From Stenotrophomonas sp. ASS1 (lineage in GTDB: Bacteria > Pseudomonadota > Gammaproteobacteria > Xanthomonadales > Xanthomonadaceae): a stretch of DNA of 64,000 nucleotides. Below the pieces are notes generated by a model. That model searched no databases. It was not told where the DNA came from and saw only the letters and a list, made by a program, of their open reading frames with translations. Made by a program: the position numbers and the translations under genes. Below, in pieces: positions 15,500-23,576 of this stretch. The stretch covers positions 764,001 through 828,000 of the forward strand of contig NZ_CP031167.1 in NCBI RefSeq assembly GCF_004346925.1. Reading direction: 5' to 3'. Positions within the stretch are counted from its first letter, which is position 1; every line of letters begins with the position of its first letter.

Positions 15500-16522
15500 A
15501 TGACATTGCTCCCGCGCCTGTTTGCAGTTCTGGTTGTTTCCTTCTCTGCCCTCATCGGCGCGGCTGCGGCTGCAGATCCGCGCCAACAGGGAGCTGCGCT
15601 GACCACGCAGTTCTACGAAGGGCACATCGACGCACTGTGGGAACGGATGACGCCGCAGATGCAGGCGGGGCTGCAGTCCCCGCAGAACCTGGTGGCGCTG
15701 CGCGAGCAGGTGCTGGCGGGCTGGGGCGCAGAAACCGAGCTGGTCAGTGAGAAGGTCGAGAAGGTTGATGGATTCGACACCTATCTGCGGCAGGCGCGCT
15801 TCGCCAGGAGCCCGGACCTGATCCAGGTGCTGTGGGCCATCGATGCCGACGGGCGGATTGGCGGCTTCTACATCCGCCCGCTACAGACCACGCCGCCGCA
15901 GGCCGCAGCGAGCGGGTTCCTCGACTACCAGACCCGCACACGGCTGCAACTGCCGTTCGACGATGAGTACTTCGTGTTCTGGGGCGGGCGCAGTGTCGAA
16001 CAGAACTACCATGCGGCCCATGCCGGCCAGCGCTTCGCGCTGGATCTGCTGGTGGTCCGCGATGGCCGCTCGCACCGTGGCGATGGCCTGCGCAACGATG
16101 ATTACTACTGCTTCGGTCGCCCGATCCTCGCGCCCGCCGACGGCACGGTGGTGGAGGTGATCGACGGAGTCGCCGACAACGTGCCGGGCCAGATGAATGC
16201 CGCCCAGCTCACCGGCAACCGCGTCATCCTCGACCACGGCAACGAGGAATACTCGGTGCTGGCGCACCTGCGCCAGGGCAGTGTGCGTGTGGCGCAGGGA
16301 CAGGCTGTCCGCAGCGGCGCGCACCTCGGTGACTGTGGCAACAGCGGCAACTCCTCCGAGCCGCACCTGCACTACCAGCTGCAGGCCGGGCCCGTGTTCG
16401 GTGTCGGCGAAGCGCTCCCGGCACAGTTCTCCGGTTATGTGGCCGATGACCAGCCGGTTGCACGCGGCGAGCCGGTCAAAGGTCAGCGGATCCGGCCGGC
16501 GCGCCTCCCGCAGGCAAAGTAG
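15500..16522 (+). CDS. Secreted M23 family metallopeptidase
   Basis: A 340-residue protein with a signal peptide (MTLLPRLFAVLVVSFSALIGAAAAA). The N-terminal domain of about 100 residues resembles periplasmic DUF3887-type folds and precedes a C-terminal LytM/M23 peptidase domain. Zinc ligands can be placed at the histidine of HAGQRFALD (Hx6D variant) and at HLH in EPHLHYQLQ. ILAPADGTVVEV and LDHGNEEYSVLAHL are family strands. It likely cleaves peptidoglycan cross-links or secreted peptides in the periplasm. AAAGGA lies 8 bases before the ATG. Third gene of the operon with the membrane protein and winged-helix regulator. Confidence 0.85.
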   Translation: MTLLPRLFAVLVVSFSALIGAAAAADPRQQGAALTTQFYEGHIDALWERMTPQMQAGLQSPQNLVALREQVLAGWGAETELVSEKVEKVDGFDTYLRQARFARSPDLIQVLWAIDADGRIGGFYIRPLQTTPPQAAASGFLDYQTRTRLQLPFDDEYFVFWGGRSVEQNYHAAHAGQRFALDLLVVRDGRSHRGDGLRNDDYYCFGRPILAPADGTVVEVIDGVADNVPGQMNAAQLTGNRVILDHGNEEYSVLAHLRQGSVRVAQGQAVRSGAHLGDCGNSGNSSEPHLHYQLQAGPVFGVGEALPAQFSGYVADDQPVARGEPVKGQRIRPARLPQAK

Positions 16523-16900
16523 TCAGCGCGTCCGACGCGATGGGCAGGCACGCCGCGGGCACGCTGCGCCGTCGTTGGTGTCAGCAGTGCACGCCGATGT
16601 CGGCAAAGTCATCGCAGGACACGTGATGACCCAGTCAGGTGCGTGCAGGGCAGGAGAAAGTTCCTTCACCTTCACAAACCCTCGACCCGAAAAGTCTCAG
16701 AACGAACATTTCATCTTGCTGAAAAGACGCTGAAAATCTTGTGGTGTCCGGTTTTGGTCATTAGCGTCATCTGCACGGCGGATCGTTAGGGGGATCCGCT
16801 GGCTCGCCGGACTTCGAACCTCGCCAACGCAAGCCAGCCCAGGGTTCGGGCCGGTGCTTCTGCCGATTCCGGCATTCACACCACAAGAAAGGGAAATACG
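16523..16900. other. Intergenic leader region before the S8 protease
   Basis: This 378-bp stretch has no convincing gene and is more A/T-rich in its middle (16660-16770) than its neighbours, as expected for a regulated promoter. A hairpin with arms GCGGATC (16778-16784) and GATCCGC (16793-16799) lies about 100 bp before the protease start. AAGGGA is the ribosome-binding site 7 bases before the ATG. I could not place a confident -35/-10 pair. Confidence 0.5.
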
Positions 16901-18640
16901 ATGTCCCAGGTAACGCAACCGCGTGTGCGTCGAGTGTGGGTGGTCCTTGGTGCGTCCGTTCTGTCATCGCTGCTGCTGGCCACGCCTGCGCTGGCCGGTG
17001 ATGTCCAGCTCAGCGGCCTGCAGTCCGCACAGACCCACCAGCGTTTCATCGTGAAGTACCGCGACGGCAGCGCGCCGGTGGCCAACACCACCGCACTGGC
17101 CTCTTCGCTGAAGAGTGCCGCCGCCGGCCTGGCCAGCAGCCAGGGCCGCGCGCTGGGCCTGCAGCAGGTCCGCAAGCTGGCCGTCGGCCCGACCCTGGTC
17201 AAGACCGATCGTCCGCTCGACCAGGCCGAATCCGAGCAGCTGATGCGCAAGCTGGCCGCCGACCCGAACGTGGAATACGTTGAAGTCGACCAGATCATGC
17301 GTGCCACCCTGACCCCGAACGACACCCGCTTCAGCGAGCAATGGGGCTTCGGCACCTCCAATGCCGGCATCAACATCCGCCCGGCCTGGGACAAGGCCAC
17401 CGGCACCGGTGTGGTCGTGGCGGTGATCGACACCGGCATCACCAACCACGCCGACCTCAATGCCAACATCCTGCCGGGCTACGACTTCATCAGTGATGCG
17501 GCGATGGCGCGCGACGGCAACGGCCGCGACAACAACCCGAACGATGAGGGCGACTGGTACGGCGACAACGAGTGCCAGGCGGGCTACCCGGGTTCCAACT
17601 CCAGCTGGCACGGTACCCACGTCGCCGGCACGGTGGCGGCGGTGACCAACAACAGCACCGGCGTGGCCGGTACCGCGTTCAACGCCAAGGTCGTGCCGGT
17701 GCGCGTGCTCGGCAAGTGCGGCGGTTACACCTCCGACATTGCCGACGCGATCGTGTGGGCGTCCGGCGGCAGCGTCAGCGGCGTGCCGGCCAATGCCAAT
17801 CCGGCCGAGGTCATCAACCTCTCGCTGGGCGGCGGCGGCAGCTGCTCGACCACCTACCAGAACGCGATCAATGGCGCTGTCGGGCGTGGCACCACCGTGG
17901 TGGTCGCCGCCGGCAACAGCAACACCAACGTGTCCTCGTCGGTGCCGGCCAACTGCCCGAACGTGATCGCAGTGGCGGCCACCACCTCGGCCGGTGCACG
18001 TGCCAGCTTCTCCAACTATGGCAACGGCATCGATATCTCGGCACCGGGCCAGGGCATCCTGTCCACCCTCAACAGCGGCACCACCACCCCGGGCAGCGCC
18101 AGCTACGCTTCGTACAACGGCACCTCGATGGCAGCACCGCACGTGGCCGGCGTGGTCGCGCTGATGCAGTCCGTAGCCCCGAGCCCGCTGAGCCCGGCGC
18201 AGGTGGAGAGCATCATCAAGAGCACCGCACGTCCGCTGCCGGGCGCCTGCTCGGGCGGCTGCGGCGCAGGCATCATCGACGCCGACGCGGCCGTGGCTGC
18301 GGCGATCAACGGTGGCGGCCCGAACCCGGGTGGCAACGTGCTGCAGAACAACGTTCCGGTGACCGGCCTGGGCGCTGCCAGCGGCGCTTCGCTGAGTTAC
18401 ACCGTGAACGTTCCGGCCGGCAGCACCCAGCTGCGCGTGGCGATCAGTGGCGGCAGCGGTGATGCCGACCTGTACGTGCGCCAGGGCAGTGCCCCGACCG
18501 ATACCGCCTACACCTGCCGCCCGTACCTGAGCGGCAACAGCGAGACCTGCACCATCAACAGTCCGGCTGCCGGCACGTGGTATGTGCGGGTGAAGGCCTA
18601 CAGCACCTTCTCGGGCCTGACTCTCAACGCCCAGTACTGA
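16901..18640 (+). CDS. Secreted subtilisin-like serine protease (S8) with PPC domain
   Basis: A 579-residue pre-pro-protease. Residues 1-33 are a signal peptide (cleavage after ALA). About 45-140 is the inhibitor propeptide (QRFIVKYRDG...VEYVEVDQIM). The catalytic domain has Asp177 (AVIDTGI), His237 (HGTHVAG), the oxyanion Asn339 (AAGNS) and Ser409 (GTSMAAPHVAG). The C-terminal 95 residues form a pre-peptidase C-terminal domain (SGGSGDADLYVRQG) often removed on secretion. It belongs to the StmPr family of S. maltophilia extracellular proteases exported by type II secretion; position suggests StmPr2, from memory and not verified. Monocistronic with its own terminator. Confidence 0.95.
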   Translation: MSQVTQPRVRRVWVVLGASVLSSLLLATPALAGDVQLSGLQSAQTHQRFIVKYRDGSAPVANTTALASSLKSAAAGLASSQGRALGLQQVRKLAVGPTLVKTDRPLDQAESEQLMRKLAADPNVEYVEVDQIMRATLTPNDTRFSEQWGFGTSNAGINIRPAWDKATGTGVVVAVIDTGITNHADLNANILPGYDFISDAAMARDGNGRDNNPNDEGDWYGDNECQAGYPGSNSSWHGTHVAGTVAAVTNNSTGVAGTAFNAKVVPVRVLGKCGGYTSDIADAIVWASGGSVSGVPANANPAEVINLSLGGGGSCSTTYQNAINGAVGRGTTVVVAAGNSNTNVSSSVPANCPNVIAVAATTSAGARASFSNYGNGIDISAPGQGILSTLNSGTTTPGSASYASYNGTSMAAPHVAGVVALMQSVAPSPLSPAQVESIIKSTARPLPGACSGGCGAGIIDADAAVAAAINGGGPNPGGNVLQNNVPVTGLGAASGASLSYTVNVPAGSTQLRVAISGGSGDADLYVRQGSAPTDTAYTCRPYLSGNSETCTINSPAAGTWYVRVKAYSTFSGLTLNAQY

Positions 18641-18662
18641 GCCCAAGCCCCTCTCCATGGGC

Positions 18663-18690
18663 ACGCCCCGGCTCCGGCCGGGGCGTTTTT
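18663..18690 (+). terminator. Intrinsic terminator of the S8 protease gene
   Basis: ACGCCCCGGC and GCCGGGGCGT arms with a short TCCG loop are followed directly by TTTTT at 18686-18690, 23 bp after the stop. A textbook rho-independent terminator. Confidence 0.92.
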
Positions 18691-18728
18691 GCATGGGGAC
18701 GCGCGGTGATGCGAGCCGCCGCGTCGTG

Positions 18729-18752
18729 GTAGGTGCCGACCTTGGTCGGCAC
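18729..18752 (+). repeat. SMAG-type palindrome
   Basis: GTAG head followed by the stem GTGCCGACCTTGGTCGGCAC, between converging protease and asparaginase-like genes. Confidence 0.8.
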
Positions 18753-18760
18753 GCTGTTCC

Positions 18761-19255
18761 TCAGACCGATTCGAAGCGGTTCGCGGCGACGTTCTTGCGC
18801 ACGTGCTGCGGGTCGAAAATCCGCCCGTTCATCGCGATGTACACGCCGCTCGGCAGCGACTGCACCGCACCGATCGCGCAGCCGATGTTGAACTCCGCAT
18901 CCGAGCCGCGGAAACGCGCCGGGCTCAGCGCGCCGGTCATCACGATGGTCTTGTCCGCGATCGTCGCCAGCACCTTGCCGGTCTGCACCATCGAATCGGT
19001 GCCGTGGGTCACCAGCACGTGGCGGGTCGGCTGTGCGGCGATGGTGGCGCGGATCAGTTCGCGGTCCTCATCGTTGATGTGCAGCGAATCCTTGCGCAGG
19101 ATCGGAATCACGTTGAAGCGGAACGTCACGCCCAGCTCGCGCAGGATCATGCCGATCTGGGGGTCGCCGATCTGGTAGTCCGACTTGTCGTCGAAGTAGA
19201 TCTTGTCGATCGTGCCACCGGTGGTGACGACCAGGAGCTCTTCCATCATGTGCAT
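18761..19255 (-). CDS. Short asparaginase-like protein (N-terminal domain only)
   Basis: A 164-residue protein that matches only the N-terminal domain of bacterial L-asparaginases. It keeps the first catalytic threonine motif TGGTIDK near residue 12 and the second HGTDSM near residue 86, plus MTGALSP. The C-terminal domain of full enzymes (about 330 residues) is absent, and the stop is not followed by a continuing frame. Such short proteins form a recognised subfamily of unproven activity. ATGs at 19249 and 19246 are alternative starts; none has a clear ribosome-binding site. It is transcribed against the S8 protease. Confidence 0.8.
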   Translation of the reverse strand: MHMMEELLVVTTGGTIDKIYFDDKSDYQIGDPQIGMILRELGVTFRFNVIPILRKDSLHINDEDRELIRATIAAQPTRHVLVTHGTDSMVQTGKVLATIADKTIVMTGALSPARFRGSDAEFNIGCAIGAVQSLPSGVYIAMNGRIFDPQHVRKNVAANRFESV

Positions 19256-19325
19256 GCGCGAAACCAGGACAGGTACAGCGGCGCGGGGCCAGGAACACAG
19301 ATGATACGGCCCGGCGGCCGCAGCG

Positions 19326-19661
19326 TCAGCGTCGCTTGCCGAAGCGGGCGCGCAGCCCGGGGAGGCTGGCGCTGAAGATCACCAGCAGGGCCAGCGCGAT
19401 CTCGATCAGCGCCAGCCAGCGTGTTTCCGGGTGGCTCCAGGCACTCATCACCCCGTGGCTGAACCAGCCCAGGGCCAGCACCGAGGCCCAGAAACCGGCC
19501 TTGCGCCAGCCCAGTCGCAGGGCAACGGCCAACGCCAGCGGCGGCGCGGTGAACACCAGCTGGGTGGCCAGCCAGTGCTTGTCATTGATGAACCAGCCGG
19601 CGAACAGCGCGGCCAGCCCCATCAGGGCCAGCAGCAGGACCGTGCGCGGCGCCGCGCTCAT
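19326..19661 (-). CDS. DUF2069 membrane protein
   Basis: A 111-residue protein with four predicted transmembrane helices (VLLLALMGLAALFAGWFI, LATQLVFTAPPLALAVALRL, FWASVLALGWFSHGVMSAW, LALIEIALALLVIFSASL) and a basic tail. The pattern matches the DUF2069 family, which commonly follows wrbA in this group. Its ATG overlaps the stop of wrbA by 4 bp, so the two form a coupled operon. Function unknown. Confidence 0.85.
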   Translation of the reverse strand: MSAAPRTVLLLALMGLAALFAGWFINDKHWLATQLVFTAPPLALAVALRLGWRKAGFWASVLALGWFSHGVMSAWSHPETRWLALIEIALALLVIFSASLPGLRARFGKRR

Positions 19662-20251
19662 CGGGCCAACCGCTGTGCGATGTCGGCCACCCGGCGGCCC
19701 AGCGCGCGCGCCAGCACGGCTTCATCGTCGGTCGGCTGCGGGTCGTCGGCTGCACCGGCCACATGGCTGGCGCCATACGGCGTGCCGCCACTGGTGGTGT
19801 GGCTCAGCGCCGGCTCGGTGAACGGGATGCCGACGATCACGCAGCCATGGTGCAGCAGCGGCACCTGCATCGACAGCAGGGTCGATTCCTGGCCGCCATG
19901 CATCGAGGCGGTGGAGGTGAACACGGCGGCCGGCTTGCCGGAGAGGGTGCCGTTGACCCATTCGGCGCCCAGCCCGTCCAGGAAGTGCTTGACCGGCGCC
20001 GCCATGTTGCCGAAGCGGGTCGGGCTGCCGAGCAGCAGACCCTGGCATTCGACCAGGTCCTGCACGCTCACGTAGGGGGCACCATCGTCGGGGACCGGCG
20101 GCTGTGCGGTCTGGGTCACGGCGGCCACCGGCGGCACTGTGCGCAGGCGCGCGCTCATGCCCGGCACTTCGCCGATGCCCCGCGCGATCTGGCGCGCCAG
20201 CCGTGCCACTGAACCGCCCCGGCTGTAGTACAGCACCAGAATCTCGCCCAT
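19658..20251 (-). CDS. wrbA: NAD(P)H:quinone oxidoreductase, WrbA family
   Basis: A 197-residue flavodoxin-like protein. The N-terminal ILVLYYSRGGSVARLA binds FMN phosphate. GSPTRFGNMAAPVKHFLD and a TASMHGGQESTLLSM segment are diagnostic of WrbA-type two-electron quinone reductases that limit semiquinone and oxidative stress. The start at 20251 places the flavodoxin strand at the N-terminus as in the family; an upstream in-frame ATG (20311) adds an unrelated basic stretch. It is transcribed with the DUF2069 gene and is divergent from the YihY gene 77 bp away. Confidence 0.93.
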   Translation of the reverse strand: MGEILVLYYSRGGSVARLARQIARGIGEVPGMSARLRTVPPVAAVTQTAQPPVPDDGAPYVSVQDLVECQGLLLGSPTRFGNMAAPVKHFLDGLGAEWVNGTLSGKPAAVFTSTASMHGGQESTLLSMQVPLLHHGCVIVGIPFTEPALSHTTSGGTPYGASHVAGAADDPQPTDDEAVLARALGRRVADIAQRLAR

Positions 20252-20328
20252 CGTGCCCGCTTCTCCTCGTCGTGTGGCCACCAGTATGGCTATCCTGCGA
20301 GCATTCCGCATCGGGTACCCTTTCGCCG

Positions 20329-21603
20329 ATGGAACCTTTGGATACGCTCAACCTGTGGATGGAGCGCGCGCGGGATCGCGCACGGGCCATCAGTTTCGGC
20401 CGCTTCCTGTGGCATCGCTTCCTCGACGACCGCCTGTTCCAGGCGGCGGCGGCGCTCGCGTACACCACGGTGTTCGCGCTGGTGCCGCTGGCCATCGTGG
20501 TGTTCGGCGTGCTCTCGGCCTTCCCTGTCTTCGACCGCTGGAGCGACCAGCTCAGCGATTACGTCTTCTCCAACTTCGTGCCCAACGCCGCGCGTGCGGC
20601 CGAAGGCTACCTGCGGCAGTTCTCGGCCAGTGCCGGGCAGCTCACGGCTGCCGGCTTCATCGCACTGGTGGTCTCGTTGCTGATCACCCTGAACAGCGTT
20701 GAAGAGACCTTCAACCAGATCTGGCGGGTCGGCTCGACCCGGCCCAAGCTGACCCGCTTCCTGGTCTACTGGACCGTGCTGACCCTGGGCGCAATGCTCG
20801 CTGCCGCTTCGCTGGCGGTGTCGGCGCGGGTGTTCGCGATGCCACTGTTCGGCACCCAGGAGGGCCGCTGGCTGGCCGAGTTCGCGCTGCGGCTGGCGCC
20901 GATCCTGATCGAGTTCGTCTGCATCACGCTGATGTTCCGGGTGGTGCCGCACCACACCGTGAAATGGCGGCACGCGGTGCCCGGCGCGATTCTCGCGGCG
21001 GTCATCCTGGAACTGGTGAAATGGGGCATCGGCGCCTACCTGGGCAGCTTCCAGTCCTACCAGAAGCTCTACGGCACGGTCGCCTTCGTGCCGATCCTGC
21101 TGCTGTGGATCTACCTGTGCTGGGTGGCGGTGCTGCTGGGCGCGTCGCTGTCCTCGTCGATGGCCGCCTTCCGCTACCAGCCGGTGGAACTGCGCCTGCC
21201 GCAGGGCTACGAGTTCTATGGCCTGCTGCGCCTGCTCGGCCGCTTCCACCATGCCCGAGCCAAGGGCAAGGGCCTGGCCGATGATGAAATCCTGCGGCTG
21301 GAGCCGATGCTGACCGATTCGCTGCTGCAGGACCTGGCCTGCAACCTGCAGGAGATCGGCCTGCTGCGCCGCGATGAACGTGGCGAATGGCTGCTCTCGC
21401 GCGACCTGGACCAGGTCAGCTTGGCCGATCTGTACGAATGTACCCAGTTGCGCATTCCGGTAGCCGAGCAGCATCTGCCATACCGCGACGACACACTGGG
21501 CCGTGCTGCGCTGGCGGCACTGGACGATCTGCGGCTGCCCCTGCGCGAACGCCTCAAGCGCAAGGTCAGCGATATCTACACCGATTCCGGAGACATGCCA
21601 TGA
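20329..21603 (+). CDS. YihY/BrkB family inner-membrane protein
   Basis: A 424-residue protein of the YihY (UPF0761, formerly called RNase BN) family. About six transmembrane helices span residues 35-290. Family motifs include FQAAAALAYTTVFALVPLA, NSVEETFNQIWRV, and KLYGTVAFVPILLLWIYLCW. A soluble C-terminal region of about 130 residues resembles a winged-helix fold. The family is an integral membrane protein of unclear role; the RNase assignment was withdrawn long ago. The stop overlaps the ATG of the next, thioredoxin-like gene (ATGA), indicating co-transcription. Confidence 0.9.
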   Translation: MEPLDTLNLWMERARDRARAISFGRFLWHRFLDDRLFQAAAALAYTTVFALVPLAIVVFGVLSAFPVFDRWSDQLSDYVFSNFVPNAARAAEGYLRQFSASAGQLTAAGFIALVVSLLITLNSVEETFNQIWRVGSTRPKLTRFLVYWTVLTLGAMLAAASLAVSARVFAMPLFGTQEGRWLAEFALRLAPILIEFVCITLMFRVVPHHTVKWRHAVPGAILAAVILELVKWGIGAYLGSFQSYQKLYGTVAFVPILLLWIYLCWVAVLLGASLSSSMAAFRYQPVELRLPQGYEFYGLLRLLGRFHHARAKGKGLADDEILRLEPMLTDSLLQDLACNLQEIGLLRRDERGEWLLSRDLDQVSLADLYECTQLRIPVAEQHLPYRDDTLGRAALAALDDLRLPLRERLKRKVSDIYTDSGDMP

Positions 21604-22172
21604 CCCGCAAGACCCCGTTGCTGCTGCTTCCGCTGGCCCTGCTGCTGGCGCTGTCGGCCTGCAAGCCGGCGCAGGAGCCGCCCCCCGCCAGCAGCCAGCC
21701 GCCGGCACAGGCTCCGACGCCGACCACACCGGCACCGGTCGAAGAGACCCCGGCCGAGCGCACCACTGCCGAGTTCCCCACGCTGAGGATGAAGGCGGTG
21801 GATGGCAGCGACTACGACCTGGCGGCGCACCGCGGCAAGTGGGTGATCGTGAATTTCTGGGCGACCTGGTGTGCCCCGTGCCGCAAGGAGATGCCGGAGC
21901 TGTCGGCGCTGCATGCGATGCGCAGCAACATCGAGGTGGTTGGCCTGGCCTATGAGGATATCGAGGTGCCGGAGATGCAGTCGTTCCTGACCAAGCATCC
22001 GGTGACCTATCCGATCGTGATCGTGGACCCGTTCGATCCGCCGGCGGACTTCGCCACGCCGCGTGGCCTGCCGTTGACGCATCTGCTGGATCCGCAGGGC
22101 AAGCTGGCGCACACCTTCCTCGGCCCGGTGACGGCCGCCGACATCGAAAAGCAGATCGCTGCTGCCAAGTAA
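21600..22172 (+). CDS. TlpA-like thioredoxin-fold lipoprotein
   Basis: A 190-residue protein with a lipoprotein signal (LLLALSAC, lipobox cysteine at about residue 20), a Pro/Ala/Thr-rich linker and a thioredoxin domain of the TlpA/ResA type. The active site is WCAPC in NFWATWCAPCRKEMPEL, and a cis-proline-containing GLPLTHLLD segment follows. It would be membrane-anchored and face the periplasm, reducing disulfides in cytochrome or other protein maturation. It overlaps the YihY gene upstream by 4 bp. Downstream lies a 575-bp repeat island. Confidence 0.9.
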   Translation: MTRKTPLLLLPLALLLALSACKPAQEPPPASSQPPAQAPTPTTPAPVEETPAERTTAEFPTLRMKAVDGSDYDLAAHRGKWVIVNFWATWCAPCRKEMPELSALHAMRSNIEVVGLAYEDIEVPEMQSFLTKHPVTYPIVIVDPFDPPADFATPRGLPLTHLLDPQGKLAHTFLGPVTAADIEKQIAAAK

Positions 22173-22210
22173 TGGGGTTGGGCGGCAGGGCCTGCGGCCC
22201 TGCACCCGCG

Positions 22211-22235
22211 GTAGTGCCGGCCGCTGGCCGGCAAC
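22211..22235 (+). repeat. SMAG palindrome
   Basis: GTAGTGCCGGCCGCTGGCCG..., the same 25-bp unit as at 1918-1942 and 39169-39193. Confidence 0.85.
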
Positions 22236-22282
22236 CCCAGCAACAGCAAAAGCAACAGCCCAAGCGGGGTTTCCTGTGGGTA

Positions 22283-22384
22283 GGCGGGGTGGGTCCGGTG
22301 GCGGGGGGCGCTGCAAGTACGTCCATGTAAGCTCGGTCGCCGCATCCATGCGGCTCACGCCCCCGCCACCGGACCCACCCCGCC
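22283..22384. repeat. 25-bp perfect inverted repeat enclosing a 52-bp core
   Basis: The arm at 22283-22307 (GGCGGGGTGGGTCCGGTGGC...) is matched exactly in reverse complement at 22360-22384. The enclosed core contains TGCAAGTACGTCCATGTAAG and a small CGCATCCATGCG stem. As RNA or single-stranded DNA it would form a very stable long hairpin. Confidence 0.85.
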
Positions 22385-22433
22385 TTCGACAGTTCTCCGC
22401 GATCTGTCGGAATGCATGGCCTGCTCTTGGTGG

Positions 22434-22543
22434 GTGTCGACCTTGGTCGACACGTAGATCCACGCCATGCGTGGATGCTCTTCGTTCAATTGTCGAAATA
22501 ATCGATTTCAATGGAGATTCATCCACGCATGGCGTGGATCTAC
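22434..22543. repeat. Inverted SMAG pair with extra stem
   Basis: GTGTCGACCTTGGTCGACAC at 22434-22453 abuts GTAGATCCACGCCATGCGTG... at 22454-22476. The exact inverse of the latter is at 22521-22543. The 44-bp spacer is A/T-rich. Confidence 0.8.
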
Positions 22544-22570
22544 CTCCGTCACCGGAAATCCGTCGGGAAT

Positions 22571-22668
22571 GGGGCGGTGTGGGTTGGCAGGACCGTTGGC
22601 GCCATGGATGGCGCCATCGAGCCCCCATGGATGGGCTTACGGCGTGTCCTGCCAACCCACACCACCCC
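22571..22668. repeat. 22-bp inverted repeat with nested hairpins
   Basis: The arms 22571-22592 and 22647-22668 pair with one mismatch. The enclosed 54 bases hold two further stems, TGGCGCCATGGATGGCGCCA and GCCCCCATGGATGGGC. Confidence 0.8.
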
Positions 22669-22747
22669 AGCCAACAAGCAAAACTCCCAGAGCCGGCTGT
22701 TGTCGTTGCCTCTGCAGGTGCAGGGCCGCAGGCCCTGCCGACCCACC

Positions 22748-23530
22748 CTAATCCTCGACCGGGAAGTCCTCGATCGGCTTCAGCACATCATAGTGCTCGC
22801 GATGCAGCTTGCCCTTCAGCTTCGGCAGCTCCGGCAACGGTGCATCCACCCGCGTGTCCGGCAACCGGTCCAGCAGGTTGCGCACCAGCGTCAGCCGACC
22901 CAACCGCTGGTCGTTGAAATCCACCAGCGTCCACGGCGCCGCCTCGCGATGCGTCGCGCGCAGCATCGCCTCGCGGGCCTCGGTGTAGGCGCTGTACTTG
23001 CTGCGGGATTTCAGGTCCACCGGGGAGAGCTTCCAGCCCTTCAGCGGATCGAGGTGGCGCTCGGCGAAGCGTTTTTCCTGCTGTTCCTGATCCACGCACA
23101 GCCAGTACTTGAACAGCAGGATGCCGTCGTCCACCAGCAGTTGCTCGAATACCGGCGCCTGATGCAGGAACTGCTGGTACTCGGTTTCGCTGCAGTAGCC
23201 CATCACCCGCTCCACGCCGGCACGGTTGTACCAGCTGCGGTCCATCAGCACGATCTCGCCGGCGGCCGGAAGATGCGAGGCATAGCGCTGGAAATACCAC
23301 TGGGTGGCTTCGCGGTCGGTGGGCCTGGGCAGTGCCACCACCCGGCATTGACGCGGGTTGAGGTGCTGGCTGATGGCCTGGATCGCGCCGCCTTTGCCTG
23401 CGGTATCACGGCCTTCGAACAGCACCAGCAGGCGTTGCCCGCTGTGCTGCACCCAGCGCGCCATCGCGGTCAGTTCCAGCTGCAGCGGCAGCAGCAGTTC
23501 GTCGTAGTCCTTGCGCTTGAGCTTGGCCAT
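22748..23530 (-). CDS. ppk2: Polyphosphate kinase 2 family protein
   Basis: A 260-residue class I PPK2. It transfers phosphate between polyphosphate and nucleoside diphosphates (usually making NDP to NTP) in the cytoplasm. The Walker A motif is EGRDTAGKGG near residue 31, Walker B/DRSWYNRAGVERVMGY near 100, and the lid region includes SPVDLKSRSKYSAY. The start at 23530 (or the ATG three bases earlier, 23533) fits the family N-terminus MAKLKRKDYDELL. It reads away from the OGT-like gene, from which it is separated by 46 bp, and converges on the repeat island. Confidence 0.92.
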   Translation of the reverse strand: MAKLKRKDYDELLLPLQLELTAMARWVQHSGQRLLVLFEGRDTAGKGGAIQAISQHLNPRQCRVVALPRPTDREATQWYFQRYASHLPAAGEIVLMDRSWYNRAGVERVMGYCSETEYQQFLHQAPVFEQLLVDDGILLFKYWLCVDQEQQEKRFAERHLDPLKGWKLSPVDLKSRSKYSAYTEAREAMLRATHREAAPWTLVDFNDQRLGRLTLVRNLLDRLPDTRVDAPLPELPKLKGKLHREHYDVLKPIEDFPVED

Positions 23531-23576
23531 CATCACACCACGCGGGGAGGAAGCCCGAGCGTAGCGCAGGGATCGC

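Larger units (their letters stand above)
22173..22747. repeat. Nested palindromic-repeat island
   Basis: This 575-bp gap between converging genes has no credible ORF. From the outside in it holds an inverted pair of GGCAGGGCCTGCGGCCCTGC units (22184-22206 and 22717-22739); a SMAG unit (22211-22235); a 25-bp perfect inverted repeat (22283-22307/22360-22384); a GTGTCGACCTTGGTCGACAC stem (22434-22453) running into an inverted SMAG pair (22454-22476 and 22521-22543); and a 22-bp inverted repeat (22571-22592/22647-22668). The layout suggests repeated insertion of REP/SMAG-like elements. Confidence 0.8.

Noticed and set aside
22276-22917. Open frames across the repeat island
   Set aside because: They translate palindromic repeats, have no ribosome-binding site and show no family motif.
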